Numbered from the stretch's first letter, positions 1 through 10,239 are shown. The stretch: 64,000 nucleotides of DNA from Laspinema palackyanum D2c (GCF_025370875.1 NZ_JAMXFD010000005.1:124001-188000), one strand, 5' to 3'. Numbers and translations: made by a program. The notes: generated from the sequence alone by a model not told the origin.

Positions 1-983
1 CCGCTCAATTAGCCCCTGCCTTACATCAAAAACAAATCGGACTCAATCTGGCATTACCCCTGGTTATCTCCATTCAAGGGGATTGGTTCCCTGGCGCAGT
101 TGAGGTATTTAATAGCGCCTTTACTCAGCTAGGATTACCCATTGTGGACATCACCGAGGAGCAAAATCGGATTCCCATGCTGCACAACCTCTGCGATCGC
201 CTGGGAGAACATGGCGATCGCAACATCTTAACTGCCCTATTATTTGATGTGGATGCGGACTTATTTGATAGTGCCCATGAATCACACCGCCACCTGTTTT
301 ATGAATTTTTGCGCGACTGCTTGAATGTTCCATTTGTCAAAGCGATCGTCTGTTTGCGGACCGAACATCTAGCTGATTTATTAGACAATGAATCCCTGCG
401 ATCGCTAGAATTTATCAACCGAGAGACTCGGGAAAGTTTGTGCTATCTCCTGCAAGACTTATCTCTGGATACCGCTTACCGGGCGATGATGGGGTTAACA
501 GAACAGGCCGAATATCCCTTAGAACCGGAACTAAGTGAGCAATTAGTCCGAGACTTAGCCCCAGGCACGATCGCCGAAGTGCGCGGGCTAATGTTGCAGT
601 TAGCGGGCACCCAACTGGAAGCCGAACAGATTACCACCCTGAGCGCCTATCAACAATATGGCGGCAAAGCAGCCTTACTTCGACGAGGCATCCGAGAAGC
701 GATTTCTGACTGTGGCGTAGAAAACACCCAAATCGCCCGATTAACCCTCCAAACCCTCGCCAAACCCACCCCAGACTCTGAACAGTCCCCCACCATGCCC
801 TATCCCTGCCGCAAAACCCTAGAAGAACTCACAACCGAACTCGGAACCAGTCCAGAGATATTACAGATAGTCCTAGAAGTCTTAGTGCAGTCGGGCTTAC
901 TCTTCCGCCTATACGATAATACCCCAATCCCCCGCTATCAACTGGTAGATCAGGAGATTTGCCGGATGGTATGGCAGGGGTGA
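1..983 (+). CDS. nSTAND-type NTPase, C-terminal part (5' end outside window)
   Basis: The reading frame is open from base 3, so the gene begins before the window; the GTG at 144 is internal. The visible 326 or so residues hold a Walker-B-like stretch (TALLFDVDADLF), then LRTEHLADLLD and a helical region resembling the sensor and arginine-finger part of novel STAND NTPases (nSTAND1). A winged-helix-like segment (KTLEELTTELGTSPEILQIVLEVLVQSGLLFRL, split here as KTLEELTTEL then GTSPEILQIV) precedes the stop. The P-loop would lie upstream and cannot be seen. STAND ATPases act as signal-triggered switches in apoptosis-like and phage-defence modules. No WD40 or TPR sensor follows the winged helix, so any effector or sensor must be N-terminal. 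The family call is by overall pattern, not a full motif set. Confidence 0.6.
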   Translation, partial: AQLAPALHQKQIGLNLALPLVISIQGDWFPGAVEVFNSAFTQLGLPIVDITEEQNRIPMLHNLCDRLGEHGDRNILTALLFDVDADLFDSAHESHRHLFYEFLRDCLNVPFVKAIVCLRTEHLADLLDNESLRSLEFINRETRESLCYLLQDLSLDTAYRAMMGLTEQAEYPLEPELSEQLVRDLAPGTIAEVRGLMLQLAGTQLEAEQITTLSAYQQYGGKAALLRRGIREAISDCGVENTQIARLTLQTLAKPTPDSEQSPTMPYPCRKTLEELTTELGTSPEILQIVLEVLVQSGLLFRLYDNTPIPRYQLVDQEICRMVWQG

Positions 984-996
984 TCAGCACCAGTTG

Positions 997-1140
997 CAAC
1001 AACCGGCGGGGGATCAATCCCCCGCCTGATAGCTAAAGTCGTCTAAAGACGACTAAAAGTCTTATTCCGTGGTGTTTTTAGTCGGTTTTCAACCGACTTT
1101 AGCTGTTAGGCCGCCAATCGTTTTAACCCCCGCCGGTGTT
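997..1140. repeat. Nested palindromic intergenic repeat, copy 1
   Basis: The ends are CAACAACCGGCGGGGG and CCCCCGCCGGTGTTG. Inside lie two smaller hairpins, AGTCGTCTAAAGACGACT at 1037-1054 and AGTCGGTTTTCAACCGACT further right. The right arm (TTAGGCCGCCAATCGTTTT) matches the copy at 53787-53938. The left arm has instead become its own hairpin (GGCGGGGGATCAATCCCCCG). It sits between the ends of two convergent STAND-type genes, so it could also act as a bidirectional terminator. Confidence 0.8.
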
Positions 1141-1197
1141 GAGCATGGTGCTTAGTATAAAAACGGAGTAAAAAATTTGATGCTATCCGAATCGTCT

Positions 1198-2700
1198 CTA
1201 CAAATCTAACGGTTGCAGCAGGGCGATCGCATTACAGCCAATATAACCGACAGCCAAGGGGGATTTGTCCGATAACAACGCTAGAACATTCTGCAAGGTT
1301 TGCGGTAGGGTCCCGCCATAGATTTGCAGGAGGTTCTCACGCAGTTGATTGATAATGCGATCGCCTGCAATATCGTCGGTTCCGGGTCGGACTAACCTCA
1401 GCGATCGCAATACTTTAAAATATCTAATATCATGACTCTGCACCACCCGTTGCATTTCCGCTGTGGCACGTTCGACTAATTCATCCCGGACTGTTTTCAT
1501 CACCAGGGGTTGCAAGGTGAAGGCAGAGGATTCCTCGCCAAACCAGGATTCTAATAAGGAACGCCTCTCTAAACTGGCAATTGCTTCTAATAATGCTGCC
1601 GGATCGACTAACACCAAAAAATGAGTGTGCAGTCGGCAAAATGAAACGGGTTCTTGCCAGATTGCCAACCAGTAGAGAATCTCTCGTTCTAAATCAGACA
1701 GACGTTCTAATTGTTGGTGCAACAGGGTTCGCAATCTATCGCCGACAATTAGGGTATTTTGATTCAAAAAGGCGGCAACATTTCCCCCAAATACCGTTTG
1801 AATCACCGGGGTTACTATTTTGAGGGCGAACGGATTCCCCCGATACAGTTGAATTAAGGCCGAAATTCCTAATTGTTTCCCGGTCAATCCTCGGGATTTT
1901 AACAAATCTACAGCAGCAGTATTTCGCAATCCACTGAGGGTTAAACTCTGGGAAGTTTTGCCTTCTAGGGAGACAGATTGAGGTTGTTCGCGAGTGGTAA
2001 TCAGTATGCAGATTTGATGCCGATCGCGATTTAAGATTTGGAGAAAATGACTGTATTCTTTCTCTAATTCTGGTGATTCTAAGACCGCTTCTAATCCATC
2101 TAAAATCAGCAGATAGCGCCGGTGTTTGAGATGGTGGAGTAATTGGGTTGTGCCTTTGGCAAGATTGGTGACAGAGGTTCCTTCTAAGGTGGAGAGGAGA
2201 CTATCGAGGAGTGCTTCGACTGAGGGGGAATGGTGTAGCGATCGCCAGATTACTCCCTGGAATTGTAGTTGAATTGAGTCAGCAAAAGCCAGAGCGAGGG
2301 CAGTTTTTCCGATGCCACCGATGCCGGAAATCAGGATGAGTTTAGCGGTGGGAATCCAGTGTTGGAGTTGTGCCAATTCGCGATCGCGTCCGAAAAATGA
2401 GTCTAAATCGGGCGCTTCTTGCCAGTCTCGGATTGGCGGAGACTCGGGGATTGCTGGGTCAAAATCAGGTTCACATTGTTCAGCGATCGCCTGCCAGTCG
2501 CTAATCCCCACGGCAGCACAAAGGGCGATGAAAATATCCCGTTGAATGCGATCGCCATGCCAAAATCGGCGTAAGGTGGCGCGGGAAGTATGAGCATCCT
2601 GCCACCATCGCGCTGTACTGGTTTTTGTCCAACCTAAACGCTTTCTAGCGCGATCGGCGACTGCCAATCCTTCCATCGATGCCTTCAGCGACTTTGACAT
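1198..2700 (-). CDS. Short NB-ARC/STAND ATPase with N-terminal helix-turn-helix-like domain
   Basis: This 500-residue protein starts with about 95 residues resembling the helical N-terminal domain common in cyanobacterial NB-ARC proteins (KTSTARWWQDAHTSRATLRR). An NB-ARC ATPase follows: FFGRDREL at about 102-109, P-loop GIGGIGKT at 126-133, Walker B YLLILDG ending at D201, ITTRE at about 234-238, and GNPFALK, the GLPL-equivalent. A winged-helix and helical tail complete it. Relatives usually continue into long WD40 or TPR sensor arrays. This one stops about 200 residues after the ATPase core at TAG, with no repeats. It may be a natural short form working with a separate sensor, or a truncation. 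It converges on the partial STAND gene across a palindromic repeat. The ligand and effector are unknown. Confidence 0.8.
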   Translation of the reverse strand: MSKSLKASMEGLAVADRARKRLGWTKTSTARWWQDAHTSRATLRRFWHGDRIQRDIFIALCAAVGISDWQAIAEQCEPDFDPAIPESPPIRDWQEAPDLDSFFGRDRELAQLQHWIPTAKLILISGIGGIGKTALALAFADSIQLQFQGVIWRSLHHSPSVEALLDSLLSTLEGTSVTNLAKGTTQLLHHLKHRRYLLILDGLEAVLESPELEKEYSHFLQILNRDRHQICILITTREQPQSVSLEGKTSQSLTLSGLRNTAAVDLLKSRGLTGKQLGISALIQLYRGNPFALKIVTPVIQTVFGGNVAAFLNQNTLIVGDRLRTLLHQQLERLSDLEREILYWLAIWQEPVSFCRLHTHFLVLVDPAALLEAIASLERRSLLESWFGEESSAFTLQPLVMKTVRDELVERATAEMQRVVQSHDIRYFKVLRSLRLVRPGTDDIAGDRIINQLRENLLQIYGGTLPQTLQNVLALLSDKSPLAVGYIGCNAIALLQPLDL

Positions 2701-2823
2701 ACTTCAGACCTATCGAAGGATAACATTAATCCGTTAATTTTAAGGGACAATCAATGATAAAAATCTACGGAGGTAAAAACCCCCGTAGAATTCCTATCAA
2801 ACGATATTGTATGAGCCAATCAC

Positions 2824-3864
<1,041 letters not shown>

Positions 3865-3999
3865 CTAGAGTCCTGGGGTCCCGTAGATGGGGTCCCTATT
3901 GAAAAGTCCCCAGGGGGTCATGACGAGTTTGCGGTTTGGTTCTCAGGTTCGGGAGATGCTGACTTCAACCTGGCGATCGCCACCCAAAAATCAACCCCC

Positions 4000-4608
4000 T
4001 CAACTCCAAACTCGGCGCAAATTCAACACAAACCCCGGTAATACCGTCTCCCCAGATAATTGACTCGGATTCATCACAATTTCCGCCTTTTGTCCGGCGC
4101 GATAAATCTCAACTTGTTGCTGTTGCGGGTCAATTAACCATCCTAATTGTGTCCCATTGTCGATATACTCCTGTAACTTGCCTTGCAGTTTTGCCAAACT
4201 GTCCGACTCGGACCGCAATTCAATCACAAAATCAGGAGATAAAGGAACAAACCCTTTGCGTTGCGCGGGGGTTAATGCCTGCCAACGTTCTATACTCACC
4301 CAAGCGGCATCCGGAGAACGGTTCGCACCATTGGGGAGGGTAAATCCAGTGGAGGAATCAAAGGCAATCCCATTTCCCCCTTCTTCCTCAATCCATTTGA
4401 CCAAAAAATAGGCGATTCTGATATTGCGATATCCCGTTTCGCCGCCGGTGGGTGGATTCACAATTAATTCTCCGGTTGCAGTGCGTTCTAGTTTTAACTC
4501 AGGGTTGACAGCGGCGATCGCAGCAAATTGTCCTGGAGTCACCTGAAGGTTCAGGTCCCAGGGTAATTGCAAGGTAACAGTTTCCGTTTTTATGGGGGTT
4601 GCGATCAT
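4000..4608 (-). CDS. Uma2 family (DUF820) restriction-like endonuclease
   Basis: This 202-residue protein belongs to the Uma2 family, a PD-(D/E)XK-fold group greatly expanded in cyanobacteria. Visible family marks are the N-terminal LTPGQF-like region, RSPDAAWVS with the first acidic residue, PDFVIELRSESD (the ExR variant of the ExK motif) and the GWLIDPQQQ strand. A nuclease role is inferred from the fold; in vivo functions of these proteins are largely unknown, and many copies occur per genome, often near mobile or defence genes. Here it lies 70 bases downstream of a HEPN gene on the same strand, so it could be read from the same transcript. Confidence 0.9.
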   Translation of the reverse strand: MIATPIKTETVTLQLPWDLNLQVTPGQFAAIAAVNPELKLERTATGELIVNPPTGGETGYRNIRIAYFLVKWIEEEGGNGIAFDSSTGFTLPNGANRSPDAAWVSIERWQALTPAQRKGFVPLSPDFVIELRSESDSLAKLQGKLQEYIDNGTQLGWLIDPQQQQVEIYRAGQKAEIVMNPSQLSGETVLPGFVLNLRRVWS

Positions 4609-4678
4609 GGTGGCTCATCCTCATACCGCTCTGATTTGATTGTAATGGATTGGGAGTGGCTTGAGATCTATTATTTTT

Positions 4679-5428
4679 TCACAGGATTTGATGAATCGTT
4701 TCGATAATCTCCTCAATAAAATCAATTGCTTCTGCGACGGAGACTGCATCAATATTTCGGCGACTGCCAATCCCATAAGTCGGATCAATGTCAGCTTCAT
4801 GGGCGATTTGGTTCCGGCGATCAACTATTGCCCTGAGTTCTTGTTTAATATTTTTCTGCGGTTTCCCCATTTGATTCGCCACCTCCTCCCACAGTTTTTT
4901 ATCAGAAATTAATCGAATAGCATCTGCTATTTTATCCGGGTGTTGAAAACTCTGATATCCCAGGCGTTCACGAATTTCATCTTCTAGCCAATCTGTATTA
5001 TTCAGTTGGTTTTGAATACTCGTGGCGATCGCAGCCAACAAGGATGAGACGGTATAAGACTGTTGTAAAAATCCTGGTCCTTGTGTTTGGGCAATGTCAT
5101 TTTCTAGCCAGGAGGCAATATCTAATGCTTTCAATCGGTCCTGTCGGGCCCCCCCTAATGAAACTTGAAAGCGAGAAAATGAGGATTGAGCATTGTTTGG
5201 AGGAGGGGCGGGTTCCAAACGTTGACCTCGGTGAATCTCCAGCATTCCTAAAGTGACAATTTCATGGACATAGTAATCCAAGGCACTCACCCCTAGCACA
5301 AGTGCCGACCTCAACATATCCGATAAATCTAAAGCAGCCATCGATTGAGCCGTGAGCGAGTTATAAAGAGCAATCAAGTCTCTCACCCGACTTATGCTAA
5401 TCCGAAATTGGTCAAGCGCTGACTGCAT
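4679..5428 (-). CDS. HEPN-domain protein, putative RNase/toxin, overlapping a ParA gene
   Basis: This 249-residue alpha-helical protein carries the HEPN signature RNQIAH (R205-x4-H210), followed by EADIDPTYGIGSRRNIDAVSVAEAIDFI. The layout resembles the RiboL-PSP-HEPN group: an N-terminal helical half with SALDYYVHEIV, then the catalytic helix near the C-terminus. The R-x4-6-H pair is the metal-independent RNase active site of HEPN toxins and is intact here. Its ATG lies inside the 3' end of the upstream ParA gene (17-base overlap), which predicts translational coupling. The pairing suggests a two-gene module in which the ATPase senses or restrains the HEPN protein. That function is inferred; the domain call is well supported. 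Confidence 0.8.
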   Translation of the reverse strand: MQSALDQFRISISRVRDLIALYNSLTAQSMAALDLSDMLRSALVLGVSALDYYVHEIVTLGMLEIHRGQRLEPAPPPNNAQSSFSRFQVSLGGARQDRLKALDIASWLENDIAQTQGPGFLQQSYTVSSLLAAIATSIQNQLNNTDWLEDEIRERLGYQSFQHPDKIADAIRLISDKKLWEEVANQMGKPQKNIKQELRAIVDRRNQIAHEADIDPTYGIGSRRNIDAVSVAEAIDFIEEIIETIHQIL

Positions 5429-6476
5429 AAGCCATAGATGTTAATCCTATAATTTTATCGGCTAAATCTGAAAATGTTTGTCTAAAATCCTCCTGCTTTT
5501 TCTGATTGTGTTTTCTCACCTGCCCGGTTTGTCCTAATTGCTGAGGGGTTAACTCATAAATTGGTACTTGATGCTTTTGAGATTTGGCAATCAAGCTATT
5601 AAAATTAGAAATTTTAGTTAAGCAAAAATTGCTATTAATTTCTTGATTAACATACTCCTGCTGTGGTAACAGCATATTATGGTTTTGTAATATGGGAACT
5701 AATTTAGAGCTAACAGCCTGCTCTATTTGTTTTGTCCAGGTTTCAAATACTCCTGTTTCCCTCCCATTAATAATCCGAAAATCTTGAACAATAATCCCTA
5801 AAAATTTAAGGTTTACATCGGGAAATGGATAGATCGCATCTTTCAAGAGTGGAAGCGAATTCGCTCTAGTAGCCCAAGCGTACCATTTCGGTAAGACTTT
5901 TGCCAAAGAGTCAATTACCATGACTGAAAAGAAATCAACAGTAGTTGGCACAATGAAAAAATCGCTAGTCATCAGGATATTTTGATTGATTGCACCCAAG
6001 CTGGGACTCATGTCAATTAAAATATAATCAGCGTCCAACTTTTCCGCTGTTTTATCGAGCAAATCGGTGATAGAACCGGGTAAATTTCTGAGGGAATGAA
6101 TCGAGCCACTTAGTTCCTGAGCAATCCATAGAGCCACTTCATATTCAGCCAATCCTACATGACCCTGTAGTAAAAACAACCTCTCTTGGCCCTTAATGGG
6201 AAGACAGTCTACAGCTTCAATGGCTTTAGGCTGGGATTCAAAAGCCGGGGCCAACCCTTTTTTGATATTAGAATAGGTCTGATAAATTCTTTCTATTCCC
6301 ACTTCATCATCTTCTGTTTCTTCCCCTAATGCCATCCCCGTCAGATTACACTGTGGATCAGCATCCACCATAATGACTCTCTTACCCTTTGAGGCCAGCA
6401 TCCAACCCAGGTTAAAGGTGGTGGTTGTCTTGCTGACTCCCCCTTTGTGATTAAATAAGGCAATTTTTTGAACCAT
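5412..6476 (-). CDS. ParA-family ATPase (AAA_31), partner of HEPN protein
   Basis: The 354-residue protein begins VQKIALFNHKGGVSKTTT, a deviant Walker A (KGGVSKTT at 11-18) with the signature lysine of ParA/MinD ATPases. VIMVDADPQCNLTG and YILIDMSPSLGAINQN are the Walker A' and B strands. The ATG is preceded by GAGG eight bases away. Unlike chromosome or plasmid partition loci, no ParB gene or obvious parS array follows. The next gene is a HEPN protein overlapping by 17 bases. A charged C-terminal tail (KHNQKKQEDFRQTF) is present. It is probably not a partition protein but the ATPase half of a small accessory module. It could alternatively be a remnant of an integrated plasmid partition system. 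Confidence 0.85.
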   Translation of the reverse strand: MVQKIALFNHKGGVSKTTTTFNLGWMLASKGKRVIMVDADPQCNLTGMALGEETEDDEVGIERIYQTYSNIKKGLAPAFESQPKAIEAVDCLPIKGQERLFLLQGHVGLAEYEVALWIAQELSGSIHSLRNLPGSITDLLDKTAEKLDADYILIDMSPSLGAINQNILMTSDFFIVPTTVDFFSVMVIDSLAKVLPKWYAWATRANSLPLLKDAIYPFPDVNLKFLGIIVQDFRIINGRETGVFETWTKQIEQAVSSKLVPILQNHNMLLPQQEYVNQEINSNFCLTKISNFNSLIAKSQKHQVPIYELTPQQLGQTGQVRKHNQKKQEDFRQTFSDLADKIIGLTSMAYAVSA

Positions 6477-6840
6477 TGAATCAACCTCGGATTATTTGTT
6501 TAAAAGTGTTTTTGGGAAAATGATTGTCTTTTCAAACAGTTGATGAATTCGGGCCATCAGAATTGTAATTCTGTAATCTGGTTTTGATTTTAAGGGTTAT
6601 TATAGCATTTTCGCTCATTTCTCCATCACCCTGACTGACCAGTTTTGCCCTTAAAACTAAAACCTGGTAAAATTTAATACCTTTGAGTTTACCATCCTGT
6701 CTAGCCAACAGCAACCCACCCTCCACCCCTGAACCAGGGACTGAACACTGAACTGAACACAAAAGTGAGCACAAGACTGAGCAGATTTCTTCCGGGAACG
6801 GGATTACAGTGAAGATAGCACAGAAATGGAGGCCAATCTT
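6477..6840. other. Divergent intergenic region between ParA and VIT-vWA genes
   Basis: No credible gene is seen. The region must hold both divergent promoters. At about 6740-6785 there are short degenerate repeats (CTGAACACTGAACTGAACAC, then GTGAGCACAAGACTGAGCA) just upstream of the VIT-vWA gene. GGAGG at 6828-6832 is the ribosome site for that gene. Confidence 0.5.
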
Positions 6841-9306
6841 ATGTCTCAGATGCTCGATCGCCAACTGGCTGGTTTATATGTTCAAACTCCTGACTCCCAG
6901 CAAATTGCGTTTCCCCTCAAACATACGGAAGTCAGCGCTAAAGTTGCCGGAAATCTCTCCCGGGTGGAAGTGACCCAAACCTTTGAAAATCCCTTTACTA
7001 CGACTTTAGAAGCGGTCTATATTTTCCCGTTGCCCGATGAGGCGGCAGTGGATGAAATGTTAATTAAAATTGGCGATCGCACCATAAAAGGTCACATCAA
7101 ACAACGAGAAGAAGCGCAACAAATTTATCAGCAAGCTAAACAACAAGGACGCACCGCTGGACTTTTAGAACAAGAAAGAGATAATATCTTCACTCAATCC
7201 CTGGCTAACATCCAACCCGGTGAGCAAATTGATGTGATTATTCGCTATTCGGCGAGTCTGCAATTTGAGGGGGGAAATTATGAATTTGTATTTCCAATGG
7301 TGGTAGGTCCGCGCTATATCCCCGGTACTCCGATTGGGGAAAATGCAGGCGGTTCAGGGTCTGCACCCGGACCAATGTCTCAAAATCAAGATACAGATTT
7401 AGTTCCCGATGCCTCTGGGTTAAATGCGCCTATTTTACCGGCTGGAACTCGTTCGGGGCATGATATCAATATGACGGTGGAAATTGATGCGGAAGTGAAC
7501 ATTCACGGGGTGCGATCGCCCTCTCATCAACTGCATATTTCTCACGATGGACCACGGGTGCTTGTGGGTTTAGTCGGCAGTGATACTATCCCGAATAAAG
7601 ACTTTATCCTCCGGTATCAAGTGGGGTCAAAAACCACTCAATCGACCTTATTAACTCAATCCGATGACAAAGGTGGACATTTTGCCCTGTATCTCATCCC
7701 GGCGCTGAAGTATGCTCCAGAACAAATTGTCTCCAAAGATGTAGTATTTTTGATTGATACTTCCGGTTCTCAAATGGGTCATCCCTTGCGCCAGTGTCAA
7801 GAACTCATGCGCCGGTTTATCCAAGGATTGAACCCGGATGATACCTTTAGCATTATCGATTTTTCTGATACGACTCAGCAGCTTTCTCCGGTTCCTCTAC
7901 CCAATACTCCCCAAAATCAATCCCGCGCTATTACCTATATTAATCAGTTAACTGCTGGCGGTGGAACCGAAATGTTACGCGGGATTCAAGCCGTGTTAAA
8001 TTTCCCGGTGACCGATCCAGGACGATTGCGGAGTATTGTGCTATTAACCGATGGATATATTGGGAATGAAAATCAAATTCTGGCGGAGGTACAGCGCCAT
8101 TTAAAATCGGGAAACCGTCTCTATAGTTTTGGTGCCGGGAGTTCGGTAAATCGATTTTTACTGAATCGCATTGCTGAACTCGGACGGGGTATTTCTCAGG
8201 TGATTCGTCATGATGAAGCGCCGGATGAAACCGTGGAACGGTTCTTCCGACAAATTAATAATCCGGTGTTGGCTAATATTCAGGTGACATGGGAAGGTGA
8301 GGGCGAGTCTCCGGTGATTTATCCAGCGATCGCACCGGATTTGTTTGCAGAAAAACCCCTGGTTTTATTTGGACGCAAAGCGGATGCTATTGCGGGGACA
8401 TTGCAGGTGTCGGGAATCGCTGCGGGGGGTACTCTCTATCAGCAACGGTTTGAGGTAAAGTTTGAGCGCGGAGGAAATCCGGCAGTGGCTCAATTATGGG
8501 GACGTTCCCGCATTAAGGCTTTGATGAATCAGATGGTGAGTGGGGAAACTAAGTCTGGCGTTGAAGCAGTCACCCAGACGGCGATCGCCTATCAACTCCT
8601 CTGTCAATATACAGCGTTTGTTGCCGTTAGCGATGAGGTGCGAGTGGATCATCCCGAGGCATCGGTTTCGGTACCAGTGCCGGTGGAAATGCCAGAAGGC
8701 GTCAACGCTGAGGGCGTTTTTGGCTCGATGGGTGCCGTTTATGCGCCATCCCCCCCGCAGTTGAACCGTGCGATGTCTCCTAAACGCCGGATGTCGGTGC
8801 GTCGGGCCTTATATGCCAATTTATCCAAGGAGGAAGCAGAGTACCAAGGTACTCAGATGCCAACTGATTTTGGCGGTATATCCTACGTTGAAAGTCCTGA
8901 TGTAGCAGAAAATGAATCTTCATCGGCCCGCCCATTTGAGGCCCCTCCTCGATTGGAGTCCCCTTTGAACTCTATTGAAGTCACCTTTCAAGCGCCAAAA
9001 CCGGCAATGCCGCCAAAGCGGTTAGAGATTGTGAGTGTGACGGGATTAGATGCTGAGGCGATCGCTCGCCTGACAGAATATCTAAAATCGTTGCCGCTTC
9101 CCCCTGGAGGGAGTGGGGAACTGGTTTGGGAGTTGCGGATTACTCAAGAAGGAGTGAAACAGGTGATTCTGGATGACAAGCAGTCTTCTGGGGATGATCC
9201 GCAACTGATTGCGGCTATACGGCGATCGCTGCTTACCTGGTTTATGTGGGGATCGAGACTCTCCCTCCCCACCACGGTACTGCTGCGGGTGCGGATTTCC
9301 GCCTAG
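6841..9306 (+). CDS. VIT and von Willebrand A domain protein with TonB-like C-terminus
   Basis: The 821-residue protein has a vault/inter-alpha-trypsin (VIT) domain at about 10-145 (VEVTQTFENPF, then AVYIFPLPDEAAVDEM). A vWA domain follows, with an intact metal-ion adhesion site: DTSGS at 306-310, GGGTEM and VLLTDG. A disordered linker comes next. The last 85 residues, starting EAIARLTEYLKSLP, resemble a TonB C-terminal-like fold. I chose the ATG at 6841 over the ATG at 6826 because GGAGG lies eight bases ahead of it and the longer form would overlap that site. There is no clear signal peptide. VIT-vWA proteins mediate protein contacts; the substrate is unknown. The TonB-like tail is unusual and suggests an envelope-facing or oligomeric role, which is inference. 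Confidence 0.88.
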   Translation: MSQMLDRQLAGLYVQTPDSQQIAFPLKHTEVSAKVAGNLSRVEVTQTFENPFTTTLEAVYIFPLPDEAAVDEMLIKIGDRTIKGHIKQREEAQQIYQQAKQQGRTAGLLEQERDNIFTQSLANIQPGEQIDVIIRYSASLQFEGGNYEFVFPMVVGPRYIPGTPIGENAGGSGSAPGPMSQNQDTDLVPDASGLNAPILPAGTRSGHDINMTVEIDAEVNIHGVRSPSHQLHISHDGPRVLVGLVGSDTIPNKDFILRYQVGSKTTQSTLLTQSDDKGGHFALYLIPALKYAPEQIVSKDVVFLIDTSGSQMGHPLRQCQELMRRFIQGLNPDDTFSIIDFSDTTQQLSPVPLPNTPQNQSRAITYINQLTAGGGTEMLRGIQAVLNFPVTDPGRLRSIVLLTDGYIGNENQILAEVQRHLKSGNRLYSFGAGSSVNRFLLNRIAELGRGISQVIRHDEAPDETVERFFRQINNPVLANIQVTWEGEGESPVIYPAIAPDLFAEKPLVLFGRKADAIAGTLQVSGIAAGGTLYQQRFEVKFERGGNPAVAQLWGRSRIKALMNQMVSGETKSGVEAVTQTAIAYQLLCQYTAFVAVSDEVRVDHPEASVSVPVPVEMPEGVNAEGVFGSMGAVYAPSPPQLNRAMSPKRRMSVRRALYANLSKEEAEYQGTQMPTDFGGISYVESPDVAENESSSARPFEAPPRLESPLNSIEVTFQAPKPAMPPKRLEIVSVTGLDAEAIARLTEYLKSLPLPPGGSGELVWELRITQEGVKQVILDDKQSSGDDPQLIAAIRRSLLTWFMWGSRLSLPTTVLLRVRISA

Positions 9307-10239
9307 GCTTCTGGAGCGATAACCCGTAACAGTTGCCGCTCCCTGGGGGGTAAACTGACGGAAACCCGGGCCGGATCCAGCTCTAAATATCTGGACCTCA
9401 TGAGCCTACCGAACCGCTATCACTGCACCTGATGGTCCCCTCCCCTGTATCTTGGTCCGGGTTAGGTGGGGTCCTCCCCTGGCATCGGCCAAACCAGCCG
9501 GGAACCCCCCAGAGTTTTGTTTTGCTTCCTGCGATAAAAAACTTTACAATGTATTTAGATTTTTCTGTCCTCAGAGGCTAGTCAAAACCAAAGTACCATG
9601 CTATCTTTATTAAACCGCTTTTCCAATTAAGCCAAAAGCGGTGGAGAGACGAGCGCTGTTGCCAAAACTTCAACCTGTCCCCAGTGGAGTTCGGAGAAGT
9701 CAATCGATAGCTCGTCCTGAAGTCGGAGTGGGGAGTGAGAAAAATTCGCCTAAACCCAGGTGACAGCGGCGATCGCTGTTCTGGAAGCAGAGCGGTTGAG
9801 TCTTAAAGCAAACCATTGGCTGCTATCGCTGGTAAACATCCAGCGCCCTTATAGTCGGTGGAAATGGATACATCGATTGATTGATTGAACTCAGAGAAAG
9901 AAAACCCCGAGTCATCCTCAGCCTAACCCGTTGAGTTGAACCTCGCCGTTAACCGCATCAACGAGTATTTACCAATCCGGTTTCCGTCCATTCATACTGG
10001 GCTAATTGAAGCTTGGGTAAATTCTGGATCTTTCACCGGAAGCTCAATGGCAAAACCCAGATGCCCGAACAATCGCCACAGGTACGACTTGAGAAACGTG
10101 AGTCCTGGGCGACTCAAAATTCGGATTAAGAAATCTACCTTAGAACCTGCTATCTTCCCTGCCTGGGGGTAGAGGTAGTCGAGTGATTTACACCGAATAA
10201 TTTGAATCAATAACAAAACAAAAGGTTGAAAAAAAAGTT
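9307..10239. other. Gene-free region after the VIT-vWA gene
   Basis: About 930 bases have no supported gene. Short open frames on both strands lack ribosome sites and show no recognisable family. GGAGCG/CGCTCC pair at about 9313-9344 could be a transcript end for the VIT-vWA gene but lacks a T-tract. Non-coding RNA cannot be excluded. Confidence 0.4.

Noticed and set aside
5412-6476. Chromosome or plasmid partition locus
   Set aside because: No ParB homologue or parS-like repeats lie next to the ParA gene; the partner is a HEPN protein.
6532-6864. 110-codon minus-strand open frame overlapping the VIT-vWA start
   Set aside because: Its middle is a low-complexity product of short degenerate repeats (LCSLLCSVQCSV), and it covers the promoter region and start of a well-supported gene.
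9992-10216. 74-codon minus-strand open frame with a hydrophobic middle
   Set aside because: There is some resemblance to glycosyltransferase tails, but no continuation in any frame and no ribosome site; too weak to call.
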